Assembly (NCBI GenBank): GCA_003013855.2
Contig: ML058586.1
Location: 2,346,196 to 2,410,195 of the forward strand
From: Liriodendron chinense
Lineage: Eukaryota > Streptophyta > Magnoliopsida > Magnoliales > Magnoliaceae
DNA length: 64,000 nucleotides
Direction: 5' to 3'
In this document: in pieces, positions 1 through 12,267 of the stretch
How positions within the stretch are numbered: position 1 is the first letter of the stretch
How the letters are laid out: each line of letters opens with the position of its first letter
The notes under the pieces: generated by a model
The model's input: the letters and a program-made list of their open reading frames with translations, nothing else
The model's database searches: none
Told to the model about the DNA's origin: nothing
Made by a program: the position numbers and the translations under genes

Positions 1-85
1 AACTTTTGCCACAACTTGAGATGAGATTCATATAGCTGATCCTCATTAGTTGGGATAAGCCTTTGACTGCGACGACTAAGATAAG
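1..85 (+). mobile_element. RTE-type LINE 3' end
   Basis: The sequence reads like the widespread plant RTE LINE tail (TCATATAGCTGATCCT..ATTAGTTGGGATAAG..), ending in a degenerate GAC/GAT repeat. The element is cut by the window edge. A related copy on the - strand lies at 27285-28140. Confidence 0.6.
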
Positions 86-1378
86 AGAAATTGCCGTCTA
101 CAAATGGTTGCATATGGGGCCCATAGTGGCATGTGCATAGCATCCAACCTGTCTAACATGGCTGCCTTACCAAGGATATATAATGCCACAGAAATCAGGC
201 AAGTCCAACAATTGGGTGGGCCACCACCTGATTAGAAAGTTTTTGGGTAGTTGTAGGTCGTTTCCCATAATATGGCTGGCCTAATGATTTAATAGGCCAG
301 ATTTTGTAGGCAATCTATTTTCATAATGTTCTTTTTTTCCTCTCTCTCCCCAAAAGGTGGGAGCACACCATCAGTAATTGTATTGATAATTGAAAAAAAA
401 AAAAAAAAAAAAAAAAACATATACATGAATGAGGGGAACATTTTCCCTAACCCCTAAAAATGGCCCTCAATAGTACCCTTTTCAATTATACACCTGAGTG
501 GTTATACAATTCCACCAAGACTACCGAACAAAAAAAAAAAAAACCCAAAAAGGAGGCTAATTAATGCCCCATGAATACAACCGAGATGTGAATGGTCTAA
601 AGAGCAAACGGTCTCTAATGGCTCCACAAATCTCTTCATGTTGGGTACCATCAATAGCAATACACACACACCATGGTGTGTCCCACACACACCTAGTTAA
701 ATGAAGTTCTCATCTACAGTAGTTGTTGAGAATCTAGCTTCATCATTGCCATTCATTAATGGCATTGGGTAGAAATTGGAGTGAATTAGTTGAGAGGAGC
801 ACTTTAAGAATGCAAGAGATAATCAAATTGTTTTACCATTTAGATACTCTAGTCAAACACTCAAAAGGAGGGACAATTTGATCAACGGTTGATATTGGTG
901 TATCAATTACCGCATTGTCCATGATCAGTACCATGTATTTAGATTAAAAAAAAAAATCCCAAGATGGCCATCCAAACTAACGAAAGAGCCTTTCTTATTC
1001 TTTGATCAATTTTGACTCTCCATTTTTCATTCTGATGAATAGAATCATCTAATTCATGGGTATTTTGTATCATGTCGCTATAATATGGGCATGTGATGAA
1101 TAGACAACCCATATTCATGATTGACTTTGCACTTGTTGTTTAAAAGCTTTGAGAATAATGCTTACATCCTCATGAAGATGTTAACATTTCCCTGCATGAG
1201 TGTAGCCATTTTTTTATGTTGTTTTGGTCCAGCAAACCCTATTAAATTCAAACTTGTCATTCTCTCATGTTTCTGGCATTTATGTTTTTTCCTAAAACTA
1301 TTTTGAAGTTTTTAAAATTGATTTAACCCTTTCTCCATACTAGTGTAAGGAATTTTTTCATGTAAACCCTTATCATTA
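86..1378. other. No gene; low-complexity and unassigned DNA
   Basis: Holds a T-rich/GGTGGGAGCACACCA segment near 340-400 that matches the LINE 3' motif described at 45050, followed by a poly-A tract (393-416). Nothing else is recognised. Confidence 0.6.
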
Positions 1379-1819
1379 GGGCTCGTTTGGATACCACCAA
1401 ATAAGTTACTTTTTCTACTTACAGAAGTAGATAAGTAACTTATTTGATATAAGTAAGTTTGTTTATGATCACTTATAAGTATCCTTTTTATTTAAAGTTA
1501 ATCACTCCAGTTTAATAAGTAGAAATCGAGATAACCACTTGGCAAAGTCTTGAGCTTTTGTTGTGGCATGTATGTGTTGCTTGTAATTAGCTTCTGCCAT
1601 TTCTCGGTTTCCTCTTGTATGTTTCTTTTTTGAGGATTATAGGATAGGTGAGGCCTCTTTCTTTTTGTTGTGGGGTCCACCAGAATAGATGTATATATTT
1701 TTCCTCATCAACAAAGTTACAGCTAGGCTCCTACCTTTTTGGTAAAAAAAGAAAAAAGAAATAAAGATAAGCTACTTGAGGCATAAGTAGCTGAAGGAAC
1801 TTATGATCCAAACGACTCC
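1379..1819. mobile_element. Tourist/PIF-like MITE with a LINE 3' fragment inside
   Basis: TTA at 1376-1378 and 1820-1822 flank terminal repeats GGGCTCGTTTGGAT and, reversed, GGAGTCGTTTGGAT. TTA duplication with GGG(N)CGTTTGG ends is the hallmark of Tourist/PIF elements. Its middle (about 1500-1763) is a + strand LINE 3' end with TTACAGCTAGGCTCCTACCTTT followed by an A-rich tail, so the LINE inserted later. Confidence 0.75.
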
Positions 1820-3469
1820 TTAGTGCAGTTTCAAATTGTCTACTTTTAAAGTATTTTCAAATAAGCACCTACCTTTAAGCTGTTAGTAAAGTGATGATCG
1901 TAAAAAATCCATACCCAAATTATAGCGTACAATATTTTGTAAAGGATCAAAAAGTTCATAGTTCAAAATCCTTTAACTAACCTACCAAGCTATGTGGGGC
2001 TGCTGTAATGTCTTTTATGCATACACCCATTTGTCAATTTCACTATATCATGGTTGAATGTGAGCCTAGCAACAAGGTTAATTTAAAACTCAAGTATACC
2101 ACAAAACAAGAAATAGTGAGAGATGTCCACCGTTGAAACCTTTATGGGGCCACTATCATATTTATGTTCCATCAACCTGTTAACAAGTTGATGCTTACTA
2201 GTTGCTCTTTATCCAATCAAGGCCACTTGTGTGACAGAGAGCCTGGACTGGAAGTATATGTGTGTGTATGGTTGTGCGGGCGTGCCAAAGTCTGCTCAAC
2301 TCATGTATATTGACTGAGTCGGTCGGTACCCCTCCACCTTGATGGACAGATTGGAGATTGGATCTAAAACCCAATGTCTTCTCAATCACTGACTAATTTA
2401 TAAATGCACGTTGTACTCAGGTGATTTGAGGAAGAGAAGGGGTTAACCCTTACGAATGAGTTCTTTTTACCTTGTACCAATGATTATGGAATTAATCGGT
2501 TTAATGATTTTCTATTTCACTAGTGCTTTAACGTGGTATTCCATAATCAGAGTAAAAGATTCACACATAACAAAGTAAATATTAGCGAAAACACAATCGG
2601 TCTTTATTAATGTATTGGTCCTATTACAATCATCGTGTTTTACACTTTTACTATTAAAACAAAAAGAAAGATAAATACTTGATGCGCCTATTGAAATAGA
2701 CAATCGAGGCGGATGGTCAGTACGATATGAACAGCTAAATCGGAACTTAGATATACATGGTGATTTGACAACCTAAGGTTACAAATATTTAATCTACTCC
2801 TAATATAAACATACTACAACAGAAACCTTTGGATAGTAATGAACTAGATTAGAAAAAGTAAAGTAAGCATAAAAGTAAAGTAGTGATGTAGATAGATGTG
2901 TTTGACACGAGGCTTCGAGCACTTCTTCAAATGTTCCTTTTATCACTTTCTCGAGGAGGTGGAAGCTTCTCGCTGAGCTTCTGGGTCCTTTGGAATTCTT
3001 CATGCGGGCTTTTCGAACATGCACTCTTATCCTTCGCAATTTTGGAAGCTCCTAATCAGGAAAGTTTTCGAAATGTTAGCAGCGGCCGGATCTCATATTT
3101 TCATTCCTATATGTTAAGTTCCCCTATAGGACCCTCTTGGGTTGATCAAGGGAGTATCTTTCACTTAATCACAGTCATCTACAGTAGTGATCTGATTAGA
3201 TCACTCGATTCTCAATAGATGTTGGATTTAACACTATACTGATTGAAGATGGGTTGTGTCACATTAAACTCTCTCATTCTCTTGATTCCGAATTGGTTAT
3301 GGTTGCGGATCCAACATGGATGAGACAGACATTTCTCTTGATTGTGGCCCAATCCAAGGCTAGGTTCATTTGGAGATTGGCTCAATACGAAGATCTTCAA
3401 AATTTTCTAGATCGTTGTTGGCTCTCCGATCGTCTTTAGAGAGATCTCATATTTTGGAAGGATTGTAAG
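1820..3469. other. No gene recognised; short imperfect hairpin
   Basis: A stem of TGATTATGGAATTA (near 2479) against TATTCCATAATCA (near 2538) is visible. 2890-3440 has overlapping short ORFs on both strands that I cannot match to any family. Confidence 0.5.
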
Positions 3470-4357
3470 TAGGGCTGCACATCTGCCCGGTTAACCTGCC
3501 CGGTAAAAACCCGATCCATCCCGACTCGACTGAGAAAACGGTCTGGTCCCGGGTAGATGCGGCTGGACCGTTTTTAATTTAGGTACGGTTTAGGGTACAT
3601 GCCAAACCCGCTCGACCTGACCCATACCCCTACCCGTGTATACCTAACCCATTCCGCCCGACCCTGAACCGCCCCTTTTATACTAGTTTATTGCTTTTAT
3701 AAATATTTGTATGACATTATCAAGAGGTTAAATGGTCAATAAATATTAGGGTGGACTCTAGAATCTTTTAATGGAGGGAGTTTAATGACCATTGATTTTT
3801 GTGGTGTGGTCTACCTAAAGCTTTTATCTGCTTCCTTTTTGGGACCATGTCCTATAATAATATGGAAACATAGATGGACAACATGGATTTATAATATATA
3901 CATCAAGGTGAGCCTTATGGTCAAGGTTTCACCCATATGACTAGTTCCGGGGTCTCACTGACTCTCACCCAACTTGCACTCATCTCACACTCACATGGAG
4001 CGGATTAGGTGACATCCGAGATCCACCAAGGTAGGTGGCCCCTGACCGTGTGTCTTAAATCCACACCGTTCAACTATTTTGAAAGATCATTTTAGAATAT
4101 GAAACAAAAGATGAAGCTGACTCAAATCTTAGGTGGACCACACCATAGAAACATAGTCCTAACTCGACCCGACCCGGTTTAGCATATAGGGTAGGGTAGG
4201 GTTAGGGTTGACCCTTTTACAAGTAGGGTAGGGTTAGGGTTGGGTCAGCCCGACCCGATCACGACCCGGACCGAAACCCGGACCTTTCAAAAATATATTT
4301 AGGTTCGGTCCAGGATTGTTCCCAACCCAACCCTAACCCGACCCGTGTGTAGGCCTA
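3470..4357. mobile_element. hAT-like nonautonomous element, GGGTCGGGT-rich, 8-bp TSD, with nested MITE
   Basis: ATTGTAAG at 3462-3469 and 4358-4365 is a perfect 8-bp TSD. Ends are TAGGGCTGCACATCTG and, reversed, TAGGCCTACACACGGG. The body is rich in CGACCC/GGGTTAGGG motifs. About 3690-4160 is a Mutator-like MITE (two arms, GGAGCGGATTAGGTGA near 4006) inserted later. Same family as 60026-60474. No transposase is encoded. Confidence 0.85.
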
Positions 4358-4365
4358 ATTGTAAG

Positions 4366-5280
4366 AGACAACATTACGGATGAGATCGTATCCCGTTGTG
4401 AAATAGGATACGCTCACCCGGTGGGTCTTTTATAATCATGCTAGGCACATCTCTCATTTAATGTATATGTTAATCGTGGCTACATGGCATGCAATGGTTC
4501 ATATCCTTAAAGGACCTGATAAGAGTCTATACCACATAATAATGATAAAATGCGTACTGTTGAATGAAGATCAAATGCGAATCATCTTTAGGTGCAAGTA
4601 CAATTTTGACTATTACAAACATGTAATGTTTCCACATGGTGTCTTCCTATTGGCCCACGTCAGGGCACTGAAAATGGATGTAAACACCTACAACCATGAT
4701 GAGCAAAACACAAATATTAACCTCATTTGAGACTTCTATAAGCTCCAATAAAGCTTCAGTGCATTCAATCCTTACCATTTCTTGCATATGACTCACCTCA
4801 TGAGTTTTGAGTCAACCTATTTTTTTGGGCTACCAAAAATAATGGACAGTGGATGCGACATTACCATTGCATTGGACCTACCAACTTAAGGTTAGAAGAC
4901 CTGCATCCCCTAGGTGCAATTCGGGGAAAATAGTAGAAAAAATGTCTAAATGGAGTAAAACTATCTTTTCATTGCTAACAACTCCAATGGTTAACTTACT
5001 TGTTGGTCCATGTAAAACCTTTTTCCCCCTTTTCAACATACTTAATAATTATGCGTTTACTCAAGACTTCAAAAGTAGATGGTTTTTTAAAGATGCAGTG
5101 AATGATGATAGGTTATATGAGCAATGATTTCTGCTTGTGCTATTTATTATACTTACTGTGCAATGGTATTGATGAATCTCCACCGTACACATGGCACATA
5201 TGCTATATCTCAGGCATCCAAATCAGGGTCCATTCGACCCAGACTCCATAATAATCCCTCCGGTATCGAGATCTTGGTAC
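4366..5280. other. No gene recognised
   Basis: Only short chance reading frames (for example 4461-4730 and 4849-5127) without codon-level support or family motifs. Confidence 0.6.
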
Positions 5281-5287
5281 TGGTCGG

Positions 5288-5622
5288 TGCTGTGGGCCCC
5301 ACCATAATGTATGTGTTTTATCCCTCAGTCCACCCATCTTAACAGCTCGTTTTAGGGCCACACCATGATGTATGTGATTGAAATCCCACCGTTAAAAACT
5401 TCTCAGGGCCCACTGTAATGCAAATATTCAGCTTCATCCAATGCTTTTGTGGCCCCCAAAGAAGTTTTCAATGGTGGGTGTTCAATCACCATTTTTTCCT
5501 GATTTGTGGTCCACCTGAGAGTTCGATCTGCCTTATTTTTGTGCTCCTAACCTAAAATGAGCTGGGAAAATGGATGGACGGCATGGATAAAACACGTACA
5601 CTAAGTAGGGGCCCACAGAACT
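5288..5622. mobile_element. Mutator-like MITE, GTGGGSCCC family
   Basis: Foldback element: CTGTGGGCCCCACCATAATG at the left and GGGGCCCACAG at the right, with the family arm motifs TTTTATCC, GTGGTCCACCTGAGA, AAATGGATGGACGGCATGG. No TSD was assigned. Confidence 0.7.
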
Positions 5623-6130
5623 TTTCCAGCATGGACCAGGGTGGTGGAGGGTCACTACCGAATCCAAATCCATCATGGCAAAGGATAGCGCATTCATTGG
5701 CGATCTTTAGCTGTCTGCCGTCACAGGGAGAATTGTCTCAGATTCTTTTTCAATTCAGCTGTTCAGTCAATGGCTACCAATCGGATGGTTATGATTGTCA
5801 GATCACTGAAATTTTCAGGATATGCACTGTACACAATAAGCCCATGATTTAGACGGTCCAGATCAGCATTCACACTGTCACGTAGGAGTGGATGAGATCC
5901 CACGGGTGAATGTGGATATCTTCCATCCACAATGATGCCCGTGATTTAGATGGTCTGGATGGGCATGGGTCGGCATGCATGTGACATGTACGGTGGATGA
6001 GTAACCACGGTAGTGCATTTGAGACAGACGCAATGTAGTTCATTTTTAGAGATTCATATCGGCCCATCACATTTGCCTTCTTCTTCCCGCCAACGGAAGC
6101 AGATTGCATGCTGACGAGATGATGATGCTT

Positions 6131-6550
6131 TGTGGGCCCCACAATGGTCTATGTGTTTTATCCACGCCGTTCAACCATTTTTCCAGTTGATTTTTTATAA
6201 TGAAACAAAAAATTAGTAAGATCCAAATCTCAGGTGGACCACACAACAGGGAGAAACAGTGGTGATTGAAAGCTCACCGTTAGAAACTTTCTAGGGCCCA
6301 CTGTAATGTTTATTTGCCATCAAAACTGTTGATTAGGTCAAACAGACATGGATGAAGGGAAAACACAAATATGAGTTTGATCCAAAACTTTTGTGGCCCA
6401 AAGAAGTTTTTAATGGTAGGCATATTCGCCACTCTTTCCTTTGGTGCTGCCCACCTGAGACTTGGATCTGTCTGGTTTTTGGGTTCATGCCCTCAAATGA
6501 GTTTTAAGTCTGGATGGACGGCGTGGATTAAAGAAACACATCTCCCACAG
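6131..6550. mobile_element. Mutator-like MITE, GTGGGSCCC family
   Basis: Both arms are present: TTGTGGGCCCCAC...TATCCACGCCGTTCAACC on the left and CTGGATGGACGGCGTGGATT on the right, with the central ..GGATGAAGGGAAAACACAAAT segment. No TSD was found. Confidence 0.75.
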
Positions 6551-6559
6551 AGCTCTGGC

Positions 6560-7380
6560 AAGTCGCGGGTCTCTCTGGCCGTGTCAGTATGCGATCGTAA
6601 CTAACACTGGAGACGGGGCTGTACATCAACAGAGGTGGAGTCATCATGATACGTGTAGTTTCCTTGGCCCCTTGTTCTGGAAAAGTGGGGCCCATGATTT
6701 CTTGATCTGGACCATTAATTCGATGACCCTACAATGGACGTCCAAAAATCTCCCATCCATAACATTCCGACCATTTGATCGCTCCATACAAGCAAAACAG
6801 TTAATGAAGAATGCAAGAAATGTCCAAGTGGGACCCATGGCTCGGAGATCTAGACCGTTGATCTGATATATTCCTACATGGATTGCTCATGTGATCAACC
6901 TTCTTCGGTTTTCCGTCCTAGCATTTCAATCGACAGCCCGAAAATAAAGAAAGATGGGATGTATGCGATCTGGTAAACAAGGAGGTTTTCTCACCTGTGT
7001 AGCCCATCCAAAGTGTGACTGGACTGATCAACGGTGTGGATCGCATGGCCCACTTGTACAAACTCAACATCCGAGGATAATATCCACATCATTGGGTCGA
7101 GGATCCTCTAATTCCTCAACTGGCCAGACACTTCGGATGGTCTGGATCGAAGTCCCTGAATGCCTATTGTGCCAGGTGGATGGACATCATTTGACGAGGG
7201 AGATGTACCATGAGTCGCGTCCTTTTCAACTTTCACGTGGAATTCAAGACGAGGAATCATACGGTACTCTGCAATACACTGCGGACCATGCAATGCGCGT
7301 ATCCACCGTTGAACAAAAGCGTCACTAACACGTACAATTGGTACCGTTACCCATGCTCTGATTGCAACTTTCCACATTGA
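6560..7380. other. No gene recognised
   Basis: Contains short ORFs in both orientations (6954-7328 +, 7108-7443 -) that overlap each other and match nothing I know. Composition is close to genome average. Confidence 0.5.
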
Positions 7381-7381
7381 T

Positions 7382-9078
7382 ATCCCTGTGAAATCATACG
7401 ATGTACAATGCACTTGTATGGTAGTTGGTACACGAGCGTACATCCAACATACGCTTGGTACATCAATCTCGACCGTCCAAAATTCAGGCCTCGCCTAGAT
7501 CGGACCATTATCTCAAAGAAGTAGTTTCATTATATTCGGACAGTGCATGCATGCTTGATTTCAAGGGCATTAGAAGTTGTACACATGGCACATATTAATT
7601 CGTCTAAGCTAGCTCGAATTTGAAATTAATAGATGGTATTTTTGTATTTTTTTTTCAATCTTTTTTTTTTTCTTTCATCTTTATAAATAAACTTACAATT
7701 CATTCTCGTAAGATAATAGTCTTCATACAGAGGAACGGCCGTGAGGCACAAAAGATTGCGGGAGTGCATCTGTAGAAGAAAAGTTGAATGAAAAGTGATA
7801 ATAAAAAAATAAATAGGGAATAAGGGTTTTTATATTGGCACAAGACATATTTCTATTTAAAGAAAATTTTAAAACTTTTAGAAATATTAAAAATTAAATA
7901 TTTTAAAATAATGATATTTTTTTGTACTTCCACCCAACCTTAAGGCCTATTTGGATTTATGGATGTAATAATTAAGTCTTTCAAGGTATTTTATTATATT
8001 TCTACAAAAATATCATAATATAATTAATTTCAAGTAGTTGTAGCTTAGTTGAAGCAAATTCTAATTATAATAGTAAATTGAGTGATGGGATACATAATTC
8101 AAATTATCTGTATTAATAGTATTTAGGGCAAAATAAACCAAGCGTGGCTTCGGTGGATTTCGAATCCACCCATGTGGGTAGATCCCTAACTCTAACTAGG
8201 GCCGTCATTGATATATGTACCTCACATCTATGTCGTCCATCCTTGCAATTAGATTCTGACGAAAAGCAATATAAACAAGCCATAATTATACTGTGATTCT
8301 TGAGGAATGAAATATTAATGAGATATTACATATCGAATAAAAAAAACTTCATTTTGAAACAAGCCTAACAAGCCATAAGTACATTACATAAAATACTTGA
8401 TGTGAAATCATACGTTGTAAGATGGACTTGTATGGTAGTTAGTACACGATCGTACATCCATCATACGCCTTGTAAATCAATCTCGATCAGTTAAAATTCA
8501 GACCTCGCCTAGATCGGAGCATAATCTTAAAAAAGTAATTTTATTCTATAATTTAAAATTAATTGTTGCCATTTTTGTAATATTTTTTCTCATTATCTTT
8601 TTAAATAAATTTAAAATTTATTATCCTGAGATAATTATTTTTGTGATAAAAAATAATCAAAAAGCATAAAAGATTATTAGAGTGTAATAATAAAACAAAA
8701 ATTAACTGAAGTGGAATGATAAAAGAAGACCCAGATGCATAAAAGAAGATATAAAGACTTTTATTAATGCAAAGCTCCATATAAAATATTCTCACGTAAT
8801 TTTTAAAAATTATAAAAAATTTAAAACAATAATATTTTGGCACTTCCATATATTTATGTAAAAAACCTGATGTGAAATCATATTATGCCCTCGGCCCTTA
8901 TGTGGTAGTTAGTACACGAGCATACATCCATCGGTACAAGAATCTCGACTGTCCAAAATTCGGGCCTAATGGAACATAGCCTGGAAAGAAAGGTAATTTT
9001 ATGATATTCCAAAGCGTATATATACTTGATATGCAGGGAACTAGAAGTTGTACACCTGGCACATATTAACACAGCTAA
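7382..9078 (+). repeat. Three diverged direct copies of an unnamed repeat
   Basis: GTGAAATCATACG...TATGGTAGTTGGTACACGA begins copies at about 7387, 8401 and 8871. Copies 1 and 2 also share an AT-rich second half (AATAAA..ATTTATTATCC..to..TTTTGGCACTTCCA). Copy 3 keeps a GTTGTACACCTGGCACATATTAA block, also found in copy 1. An imperfect 1-kb/0.47-kb spaced array, possibly of transposon origin. Confidence 0.75.
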
Positions 9079-9079
9079 A

Positions 9080-10490
9080 CCGACTGAAACGTGGAATCAA
9101 CGGTCCATACGTCATGATTCTAAAATCAGATTGGTTGAAGAATCTTATCCTGTGGACACTAGTTTGCTGAAATGAATTACCGTCCAATAAATGTCCACCT
9201 ATTTGATTTGGACAGCTCAAATTGACTTGCTTTTATACTTAAGTATGCAATCTCTAAGTGATTTTAAGTGCTCGTGTATCATCAATGACACTGCCAGAGT
9301 ATCATTGTTTTCCTATAAAAAAAAGAAAAGAAAAGAAGACGTGACCAAGACCAACTATCAAATACAGGGAGGAGGCGTCTGACTCAGTCGTCCAGATACA
9401 ACAAGCAAATTCCCATTTCTCACCTGGACAGGATCACCCAATCAATTCGAGGTTCATATGCATTCAAAACTTACGGTGGATTGGGCCATGATTCAGATAT
9501 TCGAACCACTTATTTTTTGGGCCCACCTTAGATGGGCCAGGTACTGATAATTGCCAGAATGAAAGATGCCAGCTTTTCAACTCTAGAACTTCCCATTCAG
9601 TGTCCACTATTACTGGCTACATTTCTTCACCGTCGGTTATAGGATCAACGGATTAGAATTATCGGGTCGTGGAGATGTATGGTGCGTGGTCAATCCAGAA
9701 TGGGGTGCACAAGTAGTCAAGGTCTGATGATCACTACGGACAATCTTATGGGAACTGAACGATCTCAACCGTTCACTTGATTGCCACCAATCGGCGATTA
9801 TGACCGTGTATACAACGCAACACTTAGAATGTGGCTCATCCAGGATGGTGCCCACCAGATGGACGATTCGATGATCCATCCACGGCTTCAGCTGGGCCAC
9901 TCCAGAAGAAGAAGGACCATTCAGCGCGATTAACCGAAAATCAATGCAAGTGAAAGTTCATTAATTTCGCGGGGAAGGGTCCTTCGTAAAATAATCCGTG
10001 AGAACTATAGTCCTCGCCTTGCGATTGGTGAAGCTGTGGGACCCACCATAAAGGAGATAAATCTCTCCGTAACTTGGTAGGCCCATGTTTTGAAGGGACT
10101 GGGACCCACATAAGATGAAAAAGGCAAGAGCCATGGGAAATGCAAACCGCGCGAGTACACTCGCTTCTAGACATTCCTCTGCGTGAGATCCAAGGCGCTG
10201 GATTTCATTAAAAATATCAAGTTGGTCTGCTCATCTGGTGGGCCATACAGGAAAGTGGTCGGTGAATAAAATTTTAAACCGTCCATTCTGTTGTACACGT
10301 GGCTTACCAGATGAGACGAGGAGGCTCCAATCTCCTGCGATGCCACTCGAGCTTTGGATATGCTTCAATTTTAGACTCATGGCTTGAAATGAGCTGGCAA
10401 AATGGACGGTTTAAAGCACATACATCACTCTATGACCTGAAAACAGGCTCCAGCTAGAGATCAACACAACTTGCCCGTTGCTCAGGAGTA
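9080..10490. other. No gene; scattered MITE fragments
   Basis: About 10200-10430 shows isolated GGTGGGCC and AAATGGACGGTTTAAA motifs of the MITE family. No intact element. Confidence 0.5.
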
Positions 10491-10494
10491 CAGG

Positions 10495-10715
10495 AATCCG
10501 CTGCAACTCAAGCTCTGTGGGGCCCACTGTGATATTTGTCTTACATCCACTCCGTCCATCCCTTTGGAGAGCTGATTTTAGGACTAAACCCAAACAGATC
10601 CAAAAACATTCATTGGCCACACAAAAAGCTGTAGTTAAAATTGGACGGCATATAAGCCTCAAGAAGATTTCAATGTCAGGTGGGTCCACTTCCTGATATT
10701 TGGGCTCATGAGCTC
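10495..10715. mobile_element. Short Mutator-like MITE derivative
   Basis: CTGTGGGGCCCACTGTGAT and ATCCACTCCGTCCATCC on the left; GGTGGGTCCAC and TTGGGCTCATGAGCTC on the right, with a shortened centre. Confidence 0.6.
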
Positions 10716-10942
10716 GCAGAATGAATGGAGGTAGTGAATATATGACAAAAAATCATGGGTGGGAAACACAGTGCTTGGGGTTGCAGGGGAATCCGGTTAC
10801 TTGGTTATAGGCAAGTCCGGCATGGAAGACGTTGATGCGTCAAGACGTGCCAACATGGCAAAGGTGGAAGACATCTGAGCCATTCAACATGTGACGTCCG
10901 CCCTTGCTTATTTTCCCGTACCAGTGACTTGCCTGATCAGTG

Positions 10943-11590
10943 GGGGTAGCGGATTAGGTGCGGACGCGGCCAAACCCAACACGGTGCAGTCCTTACATTG
11001 GGGCCCACCTTCATGTATGTATTTTATATCCACGCCCTCCATCCGTTTTACTAGGTTGTTTTAGGATACTAGCCTATAAATGGATCAGATCCAAATCTTA
11101 GGTGGGTCCTACTATAGAAAACAATAGTGATTTATTATTAATTACTTTTTCTATGCCACAAAAATTATGATTGCAGCTATTATTTCTTCTTTTTCTTCAT
11201 TCAGTTTTTTGTGACCTTATCAAGAGGATGGATGGGAAAGAAATAGGATCTGAATCTCCCATTGGCAACCGAGCCAGCATTTTCTTGCTCAAGAGTCTTT
11301 TCATTGGTCAACATCACATTATATGATGTCTAGATAACATTATGAATTATGCGATGATGACATGGACCAATGAAAATGCTCCAAGCAAAGTTTTTCTGCT
11401 CAAAGTCAACAAAGAATCTCAACTTAAAGAAACATTACCCAAATATTACGGTGGCCATTGGAAGTTTTCATTAATGGACGTTCCATCACCACTGCTTCCT
11501 ACAACCCTTAATTTGTATTTATTTCATCTTTTAGCTAGTGCCCTGCAATACTCCCCTAAAATAGATGGACAAGATAGATGTAGAATATGA
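10943..11590. mobile_element. Mutator-like MITE, interrupted by a hairpin-forming insert
   Basis: The left end TAGCGGATTAGGTGCGGAC, then GGGGCCCACCTTCATGTATG, resembles the terminus of the intact element at 11718. The right arm (AAGTTTTCATTAATGG...TAAAATAGATGGACAAG) is degraded. About 11265-11410 between the arms is foreign and contains TTTTCATTGGTCAACATCAC against GGACCAATGAAAA. Confidence 0.65.
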
Positions 11591-11717
11591 ATCTGCCTGT
11601 CTGCTCGTCTTTAAGAGGATTTTCTTGCTTCTCAAGCACTGATTGGACCAGCTTGGCATTGATGTTATCAGGACTTGCTATATCTACTGCAGTCAACATT
11701 GACGAGTGTTGAGTTGG

Positions 11718-12267
11718 GAAGCGAATTAGGTGCGACCCCGGACTCACGCAAGACGGTACGGCCCTTATGTAGGTTCACCGTGGGGCCCACCTTGATGTAT
11801 ATATTATGTATCCATACCGTCCAAATGTTTATACACATGATTTTAGGGCATTAAACCAAATATCATGCATATCCAATTATCAGGTGGACCATAGCATAAG
11901 AAACAGTGCTGATTGACCATTAATGGGCCACAAGAGCTTTGGATCAATCTGATATTTGTTTTTTACCTTAATCCAGTCTCATTTAACCTTATCCACAGAT
12001 TGGATGGTACATAAACACTACATAAACATTAAGGAGCGCCCTGAGAAGTTTTTAATGGTAGGACGGGCAATCACCACTGTTTCTCATGGTATGGTTCACC
12101 TGATAATTGGATCTGCTTAATTTTTGGTATAATGCCTTCAAATGATGTGAAAAAACGGATGGACGGCATGGATACATAATACATACATCAAGGTGGGCCC
12201 CACAACAAACTCACGATAAGGGCCGCACCCTCTTAGGTGAGGCCGGGGTCTCACCTAATCCGCTCTC
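11718..12267. mobile_element. Intact Mutator-like MITE with 10-bp TSD (reference copy)
   Basis: GTTGAGTTGG at 11708-11717 and 12268-12277 is a perfect 10-bp direct repeat. The ends read GAAGCGAATTAGGTG and, reversed, GAGAGCGGATTAGGTG, both followed by GACCCCGG. The two arms are inverted copies of each other over most of the 550 bp: CCGTGGGGCCCACCTTGATG against CATCAAGGTGGGCCCCAC, and ATCCATACCGTCC against GGACGGCATGGAT. A 9-10 bp TSD with long inverted ends starting G indicates the Mutator (MULE) superfamily. It encodes no protein. Confidence 0.9.

Noticed and set aside
2898..3218. 106-codon ORF
   Set aside because: No recognisable motif, and overlaps an ORF on the other strand.
4170..4240. 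Telomere-like GGGTTAGGG repeats
   Set aside because: They are internal to a hAT-like element with a perfect 8-bp TSD, not an interstitial telomere array.
6954..7443. Pair of overlapping ORFs (124 and 111 codons)
   Set aside because: Opposite strands over the same bases, no family match, no splice or start context.
8158..8205. tRNA-like segment with TTCGAATCC
   Set aside because: No cloverleaf could be drawn and no A box is present.
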